NCBI GenBank assembly: GCA_049999805.1
Contig: JBNGIO010006348.1
Location: 263,897-319,051 of the forward strand
Length of the DNA stretch: 55,155 nt
Direction: 5' to 3'
Source of the DNA: Folioceros fuciformis
Taxonomy: Eukaryota > Anthocerotophyta > Anthocerotopsida > Anthocerotales
The position numbers and the translations under genes are program-made. Positions 44,106 to 54,894 of the stretch are shown here, in pieces (position 1 is the stretch's first letter; each line of letters opens with the position of its first letter). The notes below the pieces were generated by a model. That model saw only the letters and a list, made by a program, of their open reading frames with translations, did not search any database and was not told the DNA's origin.

Positions 44106-46164
44106 ATGGAGGCAGCGGCCTCTGCATGTTGCTCCACAGCAAGGCACACCCTGGGGCTGCCGTACTGTTCCTACCATCCCCGCTGTAAGGCTGGCCATTG
44201 TGGATCAACTTGTGCAATGTTTGTGAAGCATTTCTGACATGGTACACTTTCAGGTGTGAAACCTGCGAGGTACCACGTACATGGAATTGGGAGCAGGGTG
44301 TGGACATTGAGGCACGCTTGGGCAGGAGAAAGGGCAGGGAGGATACCGACGAGGGATGGGTTTAGAAGGCAGCAGAGATGTATGGCTTCGGCTGTCGTTG
44401 ATGAAAGTGGGGCGGGATCAGCATTTGTTGGGATGGTGGACAATGAGGACCAGATTCTGCGATGCACTTCCCTCAGCGCTGAGGTGAGAGGTGGAATGGT
44501 ACTTGGCCTGGGAGAATCTTTCCTGCTTCTTTCTAACTTGGTGGTGGGCATCAGGTGTCGGTGATCGCTGTGAAAGCTACTGAGGTGGTGCAGGAGGCTC
44601 AGAAACGGCACAAGGCCTCACCCACTGTGCGTGTACTGTAGCTTTGTGGAGCCTGGCTTTACCCTGATTAACTGTTGCCTTGGAGCTGAATTTTTGTGCG
44701 GTATTGAAGGAAGGCGTCAGCTGCATTGGGTCGTGCTCTTGTGGGTACGTTGCTTCTGAGAGCAATGAAGGGCGATGCTGAAACTGTCCAGGCAAGTGAG
44801 TCTGCGTGCCAGGGTATCTGGTGCATTGGGTACGGTAGCTGGATCTATGTTTGATAAAAAAAATTTATGCTGTGTTGTTGCAGGTATCATTTGTAGGGGA
44901 TGGGCCTCTCGGGCAAATGACAACAGTCGCTGGGAAACAAGGGTTTGTAAAAGGTTTTGTTGGCAATCCATTGTGTGACCCTCCTCTAAGGCCAGATGGG
45001 AAGGTTTGTCACACGACTTTGTTCAGGGATGTCCTTGCTGAGTTAAATGCTATCACTTCTAGTTTTTTGTTGACAGTTTTGTGCAGCTTGACGTAGGAGC
45101 AGCAGTTGGGTCTGGAGTTTTGAGCGTGGTGCGTAACAACTCCTCCTGGACCCAGCCTTACACGTATGTCTTGGTTCAAGACCTCAATATGCTGATTTTC
45201 ATAATGTGGCCAGCCTTTTTCTTCAGCATTCTCTTGTCTCTTTGTATCAGTATTGTCCTCGTAGCAATTCCAAGTCCAATTCATTGTCATCCAACTGTTC
45301 TGCAGCGGAACTATTCCCATTTACTCCGGAGAAGTTGCTGAGGATATTGCCCACTATCTTGCCGATAGCGAACAGGTGGTCAGGTCGCTCATTATGTTTT
45401 GAAGTATCAGCAGTTCGTTCGTTCTTTCGATTCATCCATCCAACTCAATCTGTATGTCGATAATTGGTGTTTGCCTCGGACAGACCAATACTGCTGTAGG
45501 TCTTGGGGTATCGTTCACGAAAGACGGTGTGGTCAAAGCTGCTGGAGGCTTCCTAGTGCAGGTGGGTCTCATTCATATAAGTTTACGGGGTCAGGAAGCC
45601 ATTGGACTGAGTTTTCCTTTTCTGTGGTGCAGCTCTTACCATTCTGCTCAGAGGAAACACTAGCCCAGGTGGAAAAGAACATACTTGCAATGCCCCCTTT
45701 GTCTGATGCTGAAACCATAACTCCACGGAAAATTGCGGAGGAGCTTTTGAAAGGAGTCGGTGTGGGTGACTTCTCTGATCCGGTAAGCGATTGTAGGATG
45801 ATCAACTTGTCGGGAGCTTCTTAAGCACACTAAATCCCCTAATGCATCATGATCGTTGTCTACTTTACCTGACCAGGTCATTCCCAAATTTGGCCCTTGT
45901 GGAGTGGAGGAGTTGAAGCCACGAATGATGCGTGCTGTGGCCTCACTGGGGCCATCTGAAGTGCGAGAGCTGCTAGATGAACAAGGTCCGTTTTCTTTGT
46001 CAGGCCTTGCCCGACTTTTCTTTATTTCATGGCTGAATGTACATTAATTGTTCTGTTTCCATTTCATATTTGCAGGTCATGTGGAAGTCAGGTGTGAATT
46101 TTGTGCCGAAGTAATTCAGTTTGGGGAGCTAGATCTTCGAGACGTTCTCCAGCCACTCTCGTAG
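44106..46164 (+). CDS. HSP33: HSP33 redox-regulated chaperone, probably plastid-targeted
   Basis: HSP33 (HslO) is a holdase chaperone activated when its zinc-binding cysteines are oxidised. Eleven exons fit by phase: 44106-44184, 44254-44483, 44555-44630, 44721-44791, 44884-45003, 45087-45163, 45306-45375, 45484-45561, 45633-45782, 45877-45985 and 46076-46164. They give 382 residues. The first ~80 residues are Ala/Ser/Arg-rich without acidic start, like a chloroplast transit peptide. The core follows the family order: KRHKASPT, ALGRALVGTLLLRAMKGD, VSFVGDGPLGQMTTVAGKQG, FVGNP, LDVGAAVGSGVLSVV, YSGEVAEDIAHYLADSEQ, AAGGFLVQLLPFCSEE. The C-terminal redox domain has CEFC (CxxC), but the usual CxC is replaced by FGPCG with a single Cys. 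Introns are 69-142 nt. Nine are GT-AG and intron 4 (44792-44883) starts with GCAAGT. Chlamydomonas has a plastid homologue; I know of none in flowering plants. Confidence 0.92.
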
Positions 46165-46370
46165 TATTACGGCTGTAATGTGCCGTATCAATTTCCACCT
46201 TAGAAAACATAGCATACATCACCAGTCTTCACTGAATTGGAGAAGGCTGGCAAGAGAGAATTTTAGTACATTGTTGTTCCTGCAATGTCATCACACATTG
46301 CATTATTGTCACCTACCTGCAATGTGGTGATAACAAAGTAGCTTCTGGTTTGCAGGGAGCAACGATTTGA

Positions 46371-48031
46371 TCAGATGCGGATTTGATTATTTAGATTATC
46401 AACGGCATCAAATACTCCTCCTCCTGTGCTCCCCTGTGACCAGATGAGCAACACGCCAACAGGGCTTTTTGTTAAACAAAGACGAGACTAGAGTAAAGCA
46501 ACAGAAGTCAGAACAATCTCCATACCAGCAGAAACCCCGAAGACTTTACCCTGTAAGAATCGACTGCTAGGAAATTGGACCATCGCTGAGCAGCTGCCGC
46601 ATGGCTAACCGGCAACGTCTGCCGAAGAGATGCAGAATTGTGCTGACAAGCAAAATCGGGCGATGGGTCAGTAGGGAAATAGTTCTGAAAGATGTGAGTC
46701 CTGGATGGATCACTCAAGACAGCAGACTCAGCCCGGTCGGAGCATTGGCCGGTCACCATCCCGCCGTCTCCATCTGCAGCCAAGGCAACATCATCTCGTT
46801 GATACGGAGCAGCAGAAATGATAACGAATGTGCGTCACATTCCGTTTCGTGCTTACAGTTTTTCTCAAAGCACGAGGTTCCACTGATGCGCGATGCCCTC
46901 ACTGGCTTCCTTGCTGCTGTTGGAGGTGAAAGCCAGCACCCTCCAATTTTCGGCCAGCATCTGGTTCACCGTTGGCCAATCTTTGCCGTCGGTGGGCATG
47001 CTATCCAGGGGAAACCAGTTCTTCATCAGTCCAGCGCAGGTGAAGACATTCTTCAGCCCGATTGGCGTGTTCACGAAGTCCTCTAAGAATATGGTGACGA
47101 TCTCACCCGGATTTGCTGTCAGAAATGCTTCGACCGTGGCCAGAGTCTGGTTCAGAGGCTCCTGTGCAAAGTTTAACCCAGTCGCTTATTAATCTTTCAG
47201 TAAAATCCCATGATTTCTTGACTGCACCCACCTTCATGGGTTTCTAGAAGAAGAATGAACTTGCAAACGCGGTGAGATCGTAGCAAACTCCTCCCAAGGA
47301 ATGGCACAGCCAGATGTCCCCCAGAAAGCCATAAACGTACAGAATAAGGCCCATGCTGCACGCAAACATCCATTCCCCTGGCCCACACTTTTTCAGCATT
47401 CACTTCGCACCACCAGGTTGCAACATGGGACCAGCCAGACCCAGCACATTTCAGACGAGTGCACGATCTCCAAAACTACATTACAGTAACTACTAAACTG
47501 GGCTCGTACCTGCAGCTGGTCTGCCACAGATTCCTCTTGGTTTATGGGTGTCATGCGGACTCCTGTGAGCTCAGAAGCTCCCTGGTATGCGCACGAGTTG
47601 TGGGTGGGGAGGAAACCGTATTTGTTGAAGGGCAACGTTCCATCCTGGTAGCAAGCACAGCCCGAGCGGGTACCGGTAAGCAAGACTGCATCACGTCGAG
47701 GTCATCGACTAGCATTCGTTGCCAAACCATACCTGGTCATAGGGAGGGAAAGTCTGTCCCCGGTGACACCTCCGGAGCCCATCTGCCACCCCCAGCACAG
47801 GAGGCACAGTAAAGTCCCTGTCTGCAGTCTTGTTGCACCGAGCACTTGTCCAGAAGCCGCAATGCGAGCCTCCATCACCCGCCCCGCATAACATGGCATC
47901 TCAAACAGAAACCAGCACACCCTGCATCACTCACCCGGCATGACATCGTCCCATTCGTGGTGCACTCGGCGTCGGTGCTCCAAGACAAGGCAAGCAAAAA
48001 GCAGGCCTGGGATCACGAAGTTCCTGTGCAT
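46371..48031 (-). pseudogene. PI-PLC X-domain-containing protein (At5g67130 type), frameshifted
   Basis: Convergent with HSP33, this copy resembles secreted or GPI-anchored plant proteins with a phosphatidylinositol-PLC X-like barrel. Pieces on the minus strand: 48031-47936 signal-like MHRNFVIPGLLFACLVL; about 47900-47733 with LLDKCSVQQDCRQGLYCASC then RRCHRGQTFPPYDQ; 47644-47510 with LPFNKYGFLPTHNS; 47377-47265 with GDIWLCHSLGGVCYDLTAF; 47161-46857 with NPGEIVTIFLEDFVNTPIGL; 46773-46550 with FQNYFPTDPS and WSNFLAVDSYR; 46433-46371 with GSTGGGVFDAVDN. Both active-site-type histidines (THNS, LCHS) remain. The frame breaks in the signal exon, twice in the Cys-rich exon (one at a GGGGG run near 47793), near 47355, and at a TTT run at 46867-46869. 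Splice sites look intact, and one intron begins GCAAGT (47264). The GPI-signal tail seen in homologues is absent. It is probably a young pseudogene; assembly errors are the alternative. Confidence 0.75.
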
Positions 48032-48857
48032 GGTCGTCGATCCGCTCCAAGAGCCACCCACCCCCTGGACTCCCACGCTAAATGCAAGTCCTGGGCTCGG
48101 ACCCGCTGCTCGACTGCAGCTCCTTGAACCCCCAGCTGCTCACGACCCAGCAGGCGTGAGGACAGTGAGAGCGAATATACCACCACCCCATGCCAGAGAT
48201 CTTGACGCCGCAGCCCAGAATGCGTTGCACAACAAAAGCGCCTGTGACTGAGAGAATGCACCGACCTCCCTTCGAGCAATGCATTGGTTGCCGTATGATC
48301 GGCGCTATCCGGCGCTCTACCTGGTGAAGCCACATTGCTGTTACTCCGATCCCAGTGCGGGGACCAGATGGCGGTTGGTCGTTTTCGAAAAGTGTCGTTG
48401 ACAAGGCTCTCGTCCAATTTAGCTGCTCCAATCCCGCACTCTCCTGACAAGGGGGCCTCCAACTTCGGGCAGGGTGAATCTATGTAGAGCGATGGAAATC
48501 TCGGTCGATTTCGCAAGGATCTCCCAGCCGCCCATCAGAGTATTATTAGCAGGGGCACTGCCGATTAATGGTGTTGAGGCCACCACAAAGAGGGACACTT
48601 TGAAATGTGAGCAAAGGACGATCTTTTTTGTGCTCAAGTCGGTCCAAGTTGAAAAACACATTCCACATAGATATGTGCAAATTAAATATGAGCAGACGAT
48701 TTCTGTAGGGGCGGACCCAGGAATTGTTCGCCCCACCAGATCTAGACCTGGGCTGGCACCAGGGGGATAGGACATACATAGACTGAATTTTGAAATGTGA
48801 CAAAGGCTAAATGCGATGCAGTCCAGACGATACCTCCCGGACTGTGGCCACCAAAAA
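48032..48857. other. Spacer between PLC-X pseudogene and golgin gene
   Basis: Mixed composition with overlapping short frames and no motif. The right end is probably the 3' UTR of the minus-strand golgin gene. Confidence 0.4.
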
Positions 48858-51170
48858 TCATACCGTGGGTAGGGATAAATCCTCGCGGTGGGACTTCATG
48901 AACACCACGAACAGGACCCAGCCATGGAGAAGTAACAAGTAGGTTGCGGCGATGGCTCGAACTGCTCCATGTCGGCGAAGAATTTGAGCTCCCCCTAGGA
49001 AAAGGTGGTCAATTTGCTGGAAAATGGACAACCATTGTAGGGTCCTAGGTTCTTGGGCTGGCAGCCATCCCTTGTCCTTAGAGCTGTATGGTCTAAAGGA
49101 ACCGATCTCCGGGTCCTCGTAGTCGGGCTCCGAGGCCATGCCCTTTGTGTCCCGTTTGGTGGCTCGCGACATTGCGGCGGATTTCTCCTCCCTCAGATTG
49201 TTTGATATAGCCTCTAGGCGGAATACCAAAGTAGCTTTCTCCGTTGCCAAGCTTTCCACCTGAGCCTGTTTCTGAATCAGCTGATCGGTGAGCTGGTTTA
49301 GTCTACCCTGCAACTCCACCTCTATATCAGTTGATTTGCGTGAAGTGTCCATGATAATGTTGATCTTCGTTTCCAGATCTTTCACCTCAGCTTGCTTCTG
49401 CTGGATTTTCCATGCAAGTTCAACCTGCTGTTCGCGCAGAGAATTCTCCAGTTCGTCAGGTGCGGCAAGCTCAACCTGCTGAGACAAGTTCCTTTGCCGC
49501 TGTCTATGATGGAGAGTGGCAATCTTCCTCTCCAGCTCATTGCAAGCCATCCTTTGGGCCTCCACCCTGCTGCTTGTCTCCAGCACCTTCGACAACTGCT
49601 CCTCAACATCCCTCTGAGCAGCGGCAAGTTTCCTAGTAAGGTCCACATTATCTGCCTCAAGCTGTGCCTCTAGAGCTAGTCCTTCCATCCTAGTGCTGCT
49701 GTGCTGCCGCCTTTCCAACTCCAAAGCCTGTGCCACTTCCATCATGCTCAGTTGGAGTTCAGCGGCCTCCTTAACCTGCTGCTCCACACCATCGGCGAGA
49801 GCTCGCTCCAGAGCTTCCTTCTCGCATTCCAGTTGTTGCACAAGATTTTCTCGCTCTCTTATAGCAGCCCTGGCTGTTTCAACAGCCAGGGCTTCCAACT
49901 CCCTCTGTTTTCTAAGCTTCCTCCTCTCAGCCGCTTTCCTCCTCACCTCGTCTTCATACTCAGAATCCGAGCCGGACTCAGAGCCCGACTCCGAGCCTGA
50001 CTCAGAGGCGCTTTCCGACCCGCTGCCAGACAACGACTCCACATCTGCACGCTCTTCAGCCTCATATCCCCTCCCCGAGACACTCGGCAGGTTGATTATG
50101 ATCCCTGCCTCCTGCTCCTGCGCTTGCTCATTCACGGCAGTCGTCCTGTTACCACTAGTTTCTGGAACGGGCTCTGGCAGAGTAGGCTCCAGCTCAAGGT
50201 CCACGAACCCGTTCAAATCCTCCGTCGTGGCAGCATTCTCGGCAACATGGACGCCATATTGCTTCGAAACGGGATCAGTGGCTCGTCTCAAAGCATTATC
50301 CAGCAAATCCTCCACTCCACTAGGCCTTCCCACCCCCGGCGCCTCCTCCACCACCGGCTCCAATCTACCACTTCCGTCATCCGGCACACCCCGTGAAACC
50401 CCATCCCTAGCCTGCCCACCGCCCGAAGACGCAACATCATGACCTAATCCAACCTTGTCCCTCCCGTCCACAGCAGCACTCCACGACACACTCCCTCCAA
50501 CACCCGAGGCAGCGTCCTCCGCAACCGGCACTCGCAACGCCTGCTCTTCAACATCCTCAATACCCTCCAAATCCAGCCTCCTCTTCACCGACTCATCTCG
50601 GAAATTCTTCCTCGAGGCAGCCGCATCACTTCCCTGTCTCCTCTCCCTGTCGCCGTTCCCTGCCAGCCTCACCCTGGACGAAAACGCCGCAATCTGCTTC
50701 AAGCTGGATACCGGCAAAGCTTTGGACGTCGGGGTCGGCCCCGACCTCCGAGAGCCATCCCTCCCGCTCCCGGGCTCGCAGCTCCCCACACTGCTGGCGA
50801 GAGGAGTGGTAGCCCCGGGACTGGAAGCGGGAGACGCCAGCAACTGCGTCCAGTCCTGATCCGGCCGAGCAGCAAGCTCCTGCCGGATGCGCGGAGCAAC
50901 AGGGCCGGCCTTCTTCAACCCGGACAACGCCCTCTGTTGTTGCTGCTGCTGCTGCTGCGGTTGCTGCTGCCATGCTTGCTCTCTTCCGGAATTGCCAATA
51001 CCCCAGGAAGGCCTACCGTAATCCTCCGCGTCTCTGTCGAATTGTTCCCGCAACGAAACCGGATGAAGACCATGCTTTTCCGGCTTCCGCAGCGACTCCG
51101 CCGCTTGCTGGTCAATCTGCTGCAGCAACTGCTCGGCTACCTTGAGCTTGGACGAGAGCCAGGACGCCAT
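48858..51170 (-). CDS. GC2: Golgin candidate 2 (golgin-84-like), one exon
   Basis: Golgins are coiled-coil tethers anchored in Golgi membranes by a C-terminal transmembrane segment. The frame from ATG 51170 encodes 770 residues; a longer reading would need a GTG. It begins MASWLSSKLKVAEQLLQQID, closely like Arabidopsis golgin candidate 2. Next come a Ser/Pro-rich disordered region with a polyglutamine run (CAG/CAA repeats, 50934-50975) and an acidic SESGSESGSESGSDSEYEDE stretch (residues about 390-410). A long coiled coil follows (IRERENLVQQLECEKEALER, RLNQLTDQLIQKQAQVESLA). The tail has LRRHGAVRAIAATYLLLLHG and WVLFVVFM, the membrane anchor of the family. Length is typical to slightly long. 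No intron interrupts the frame, whereas I believe the Arabidopsis gene is split. Regulation is not visible. Confidence 0.93.
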   Translation of the reverse strand: MASWLSSKLKVAEQLLQQIDQQAAESLRKPEKHGLHPVSLREQFDRDAEDYGRPSWGIGNSGREQAWQQQPQQQQQQQQRALSGLKKAGPVAPRIRQELAARPDQDWTQLLASPASSPGATTPLASSVGSCEPGSGRDGSRRSGPTPTSKALPVSSLKQIAAFSSRVRLAGNGDRERRQGSDAAASRKNFRDESVKRRLDLEGIEDVEEQALRVPVAEDAASGVGGSVSWSAAVDGRDKVGLGHDVASSGGGQARDGVSRGVPDDGSGRLEPVVEEAPGVGRPSGVEDLLDNALRRATDPVSKQYGVHVAENAATTEDLNGFVDLELEPTLPEPVPETSGNRTTAVNEQAQEQEAGIIINLPSVSGRGYEAEERADVESLSGSGSESASESGSESGSESGSDSEYEDEVRRKAAERRKLRKQRELEALAVETARAAIRERENLVQQLECEKEALERALADGVEQQVKEAAELQLSMMEVAQALELERRQHSSTRMEGLALEAQLEADNVDLTRKLAAAQRDVEEQLSKVLETSSRVEAQRMACNELERKIATLHHRQRQRNLSQQVELAAPDELENSLREQQVELAWKIQQKQAEVKDLETKINIIMDTSRKSTDIEVELQGRLNQLTDQLIQKQAQVESLATEKATLVFRLEAISNNLREEKSAAMSRATKRDTKGMASEPDYEDPEIGSFRPYSSKDKGWLPAQEPRTLQWLSIFQQIDHLFLGGAQILRRHGAVRAIAATYLLLLHGWVLFVVFMKSHREDLSLPTV

Positions 51171-51599
51171 GGCCACATCTGCCACCGACGAACCCGGCGA
51201 GGCTACTCTGTTGGTTTGGGAGGGGGCGTGGAGGCCCGATGAGACAAGCCTCCGTTAGATTTTCGCTTCACACAAAATAAAGCGTGAGGTCCGTGGCTGT
51301 TACCCTCCACCTTACGGGATCGCCGCTGCTGTCGCTACTACTCATCGTTTCAAATCGGGGCGCCAGTCCAATGGATTTTTTTCTTTGTTCTTTTTTCTCC
51401 TCAAAACATCATTGGCAGGAAGCAGGAATTTGGAAGGAGGTTCGCACATCATCGCCTTGTGGAGGATCGGCATCGAAGTCCTTCGGCGGGGCCCAATTTT
51501 GCTACACTACTGCAAAACTTTCGCTGGGTTCTTCCCGATGACGTATAGTGTAGGAACCTCACAACCTGGACATAAGAGAAGGTAGGACTCACCATGGGC

Positions 51600-52395
51600 A
51601 GAGCTAAGCCCTTCCTTCATAGCTTCGACATGGTTTGGAAGACTCCGACATAACCAGGGCTCTTCCCATCGCTCCATCTGTTACTCTCGTCCGGAACAAC
51701 GGGCTAGACCCGTTGTGACAACTGTGCCCAGTATAAAGAAGGTTCACGTTCCCGATCAACGGACAGAGGATATCAATCAGTCTCTGCAATGGAAACCATG
51801 TCCCCACAGGACCCTTGAAACGAAGACTGTCGAAGACTTCACCGCACTTTGCGTTCATGCTGACCAGAGCTCCTCACCTGTCTCCTTTCCACGTGCCCTG
51901 GAGGGACGGACACGATCGTGACAGCATTAGGTGCACCCATGCCTCCTCCTTGCGTGGCACCAGCCTGAAGAACCCAGGTTTCCTGCACCACATCTTACAG
52001 GGAGACAGTATCCTGCTACCCTGGCATTCTATGTAGACTAATCCGCTTTGAGGAAGCTCATGAAGCATTTTCCGGACATCTTGGAAGCTCCCACACTCCA
52101 CATGCATGTGCACCAAAGCATGGCCCACAATCATGTTGAAGTCGTCGTCCTCTGATCTGGGCAGTAAACCACCTGCCCTTCTCCGGCAGAGGCAAGCCCA
52201 CAGTTGCATAATCAAGTTTTTCTTGGTGTAGGAGTCGAAATGCTTTTCGTGTGGAGGTTGTAGTTGTGATTGCTGGATGCAATGATGTCCGATCCGAGTT
52301 CGCCACGAGTTCAAACATCTCACGCCTGTGTTCTATGCACTCCTGTTTGTCAGCCTCATCCAGATCACCTGATCCGCCGAGGAGATTGACCATGC
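51600..52395 (-). pseudogene. PPR protein remnants
   Basis: On the minus strand three frames carry PPR-like pieces: MVNLLGGSGDLDEADK (52393), IVGHALVHMHVECGSFQDVR with KMLHELPQSGLVY (about 52170-52040), and MNAKCGEVFDSLRF (51858). The last is a shortened MYAKCG...ARRVFDSL motif that has lost the residues in between. Frame changes and missing repeat parts show decay. These lie between the divergent golgin and STP genes. Confidence 0.6.
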
Positions 52396-52751
52396 AACTG
52401 CAGTGATAATGTCCGCTGTGGGAGTGGGTGTCATTCGAATGTTCCAGCTGGGCGGGCGGGATGAAGGAAAGTTAGAAACACGTCTATCCTCATCCCCAAG
52501 CTGCAGCTCCAGTTCTGCATGGAGGTTCCAGTGGAGTGCCTAGATTTGTTGCCTTTCCGGACTTACGGTCCAGAGCAGCCCGCCAGCTCGGTCGCAGGAA
52601 AACACACGCGTTATCTCATTGCCATCCGTGGCACACGGTGGCACGGATTGACAGATATAATACAAGTGCAGGGCTACAGGCCTGAGCCGGGATTGGGATC
52701 GAGGACTTCAAGCAACAGCTTGCACGGATCCGATCCACCCACAACCCAACG

Positions 52752-54268
52752 ATGGCGGGCGGAGTCATCCACAGCTCGGGTGGAGGCAAGCAGTACGAGG
52801 GCAAGGTGACGGCGTACGTGGTGATGGCGTGCATCGTGGCGGCCACTGGCGGGCTCATCTTCGGCTACGACATCGGGGTGTCGGGCGGAGTGTCGGGAAT
52901 GGACGACTTCCTCGCCCGATTTTTCCCCTCCGTGTACGTCCGCAAGCACAACGCCAAGGAGGACGATTACTGCAAGTTCGACAGCCAACCGCTGCAGGCC
53001 TTCACGTCGTCACTCTACATCGCGGGACTGCTGGCCTCCATCCCGGCCTCGCTGGTGACGCGGTACCGCGGGAGGAAGCCCACCATCATCCTGGGAGGCC
53101 TCAGCTTCTTCCTAGGAGCGGTGCTGGATGCTAGCGCCGTCAACCTCCCGATGCTCCTGATCGGGAGATTGCTGCTGGGCGCCGGCGTGGGGTTCGGGAA
53201 CCAGGCCGTGCCGCTCTACCTGTCGGAGATGGCGCCCGCTAACATCCGCGGCGGGCTCAACATCATGTTCCAGCTCATGGTTGGAGTGGGCATTCTGATG
53301 GCCAATCTCATCAACTACGGCACCTCCAAGCTGCATCCATGGGGATGGCGGCTGTCGCTCGGCCTCGCCGCCCTGCCCGCCGCCATCATGACCATCGGGG
53401 GATGCTTCCTCCCGGAGACGCCCAACAGCCTCATGGAACGCGGGAAGGCGCACGAGGCTCGATACNNNNNNNNNNNNNNNNNNNNNNNNNNNNNNNNNNN
53501 NNNNNNNNNNNNNNNNNNNNNNNNNNNNNNNNNNNNNNNNNNNNNNNNNNNNNNNNNNNNNNNNNCCGCCGACTCGCCCCGCAGATGGTGATGGCGATCA
53601 TGATCCCGTTCCAGCAGCAGTTGACGGGGATCAACGTCGTGAATTTCTACGTCCCCGTGCTGTTCCTCTCTATCGGGTTCGGGAGCGACGCCGCTCTCTA
53701 CTCGGCGGTCATCAGCGGGGCGGTGAATCTGGTGTGCTGCGCTGTGTCTATCGTGGCGGTGGATCGGCTGGGCCGGAGGTGGTTCTTCATCCAGGGGGGA
53801 GTGCAGATGTTCATTGCGGAGGTGGTGATCGGGGCCCTCCTCCAGGCGCAGCTCAAGGGGAGCGATCCCATGCCCAAGAGCACTGCCACCGGCGTGGTGT
53901 TCATGATCTGCGTCTACGTGGCCGCCTTCGCCTGGTCCTGGGGCCCGCTCGGGTGGCTGGTTCCCAGCGAGATCTTCCCCATCGAGTCGCGTTCTTCAGG
54001 CCAGGCCGTGACTGTGTTCGTCAATCTGCTCTTCACGTTCGGCATCGCGCAGTGCTTCCTCTCGATGCTGTGTCATCTCAAGTTCGCCACTTTTTACTTC
54101 TTCGCTGCCTGGCTGGTCTTCATGACAACCTTCGTCTACTTCTTCCTGCCGGAGACCAAGAACATCCCCATCGAGGAGATGGTCCATGTCTGGGAGGAGC
54201 ACTGGTTCTGGAAGCGGATCGTTCCTCCCGCCTCTCCCAAACAAGACTATGATCTCCGAGGATTGTGA
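52752..54268 (+). CDS. STP-type monosaccharide/H+ symporter, interrupted by assembly gap
   Basis: STP proteins import hexoses across the plasma membrane with protons. The first part, 52752-53465, gives 238 residues: [10 protein letters not shown], then [14 protein letters not shown] with the Asp conserved for proton coupling, a lid region with Cys74 ([12 protein letters not shown]), [24 protein letters not shown] and [20 protein letters not shown]. After the N run, 53567-54268 gives 233 residues: [51 protein letters not shown] (partner of the lid Cys) and [13 protein letters not shown]. The two halves are in different frames across 100 N, so the true gap is 2 modulo 3 in length. Family alignment suggests about 38 missing residues (about 113-116 nt if no intron), giving about 509 residues, normal for STPs. 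No intron is seen outside the gap. A TATA-like GATATAATAC lies at about 52654. Confidence 0.95.
53466..53565. other. Assembly gap of 100 N
   Basis: Exactly 100 undetermined bases inside the central cytosolic loop region of the STP gene. The round number indicates a placeholder length. Confidence 0.99.
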
Positions 54269-54292
54269 GACGAGAGTGGATCGTTGCTTAGC

Positions 54293-54298
54293 AATAAA
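54293..54298 (+). promoter_or_regulatory. AATAAA polyadenylation-type signal of the STP gene
   Basis: AATAAA occurs 24 nt after the STP stop codon, followed by a T-rich stretch (TTTCTTTTTCTTCC). This is the order of a plant near-upstream element and cleavage region. Confidence 0.45.
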
Positions 54299-54890
54299 AC
54301 AATTTATAAAACCTTTCTTTTTCTTCCTTCCCTTCCTTCCTACCAGCAGCACCTTCACCCTCTGTGTCTCTTACTCCATGAGCATGCTTGCTCCTTCGAG
54401 TGCAACAATACGGGGATCTCAGCCCCAGTTTCGTGACCTTCCCCTTTTCTGTACGGCGCGCAAGCAAACCACATTCACTATTGATCAAAAACAATGAAGC
54501 AGAAATAAGAGTCCTAAGCGAGCCTGACTACAACAACAAATCTTACATAAAAGGTCTTCGAACTCCTCTGGAACCAAATCCTAGACCCTTACCAGCTCCT
54601 GACATGTTGTTGACAACTCAAACACATCCAGAGCTTTATGCTTCGTTCTAAGCTAAGCTGACCCTTGCGCATGGAGCCCCAAGCCTACCATTCTAGGTAG
54701 ATCTCAGCCAAAATCGTTCACTACATTAATACATCGTTGTGGAACATTCTCTTCAAGAACTTCCATACCCTGGAATGGAGGTGGTGGAAACATCGCTTAC
54801 AGCACGAGCATTACCTCCCAATTATCTAGCCGACTAACCTATAACCAATCATCCGCCTCACCATACCCCTCTCGTTGCAGGCTCTCCCTG
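54299..54890. other. Spacer after the STP gene
   Basis: Starts with a CTTCCTTCC pyrimidine repeat (54315-54340) and continues as unremarkable DNA. No gene seen. Confidence 0.4.
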
Positions 54891-54894
54891 TACT

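Noticed and set aside
49693-50442. 249-codon plus-strand frame rich in Ser
   Set aside because: Antisense to the golgin coding exon; a shadow of the acidic Ser/Glu repeats.
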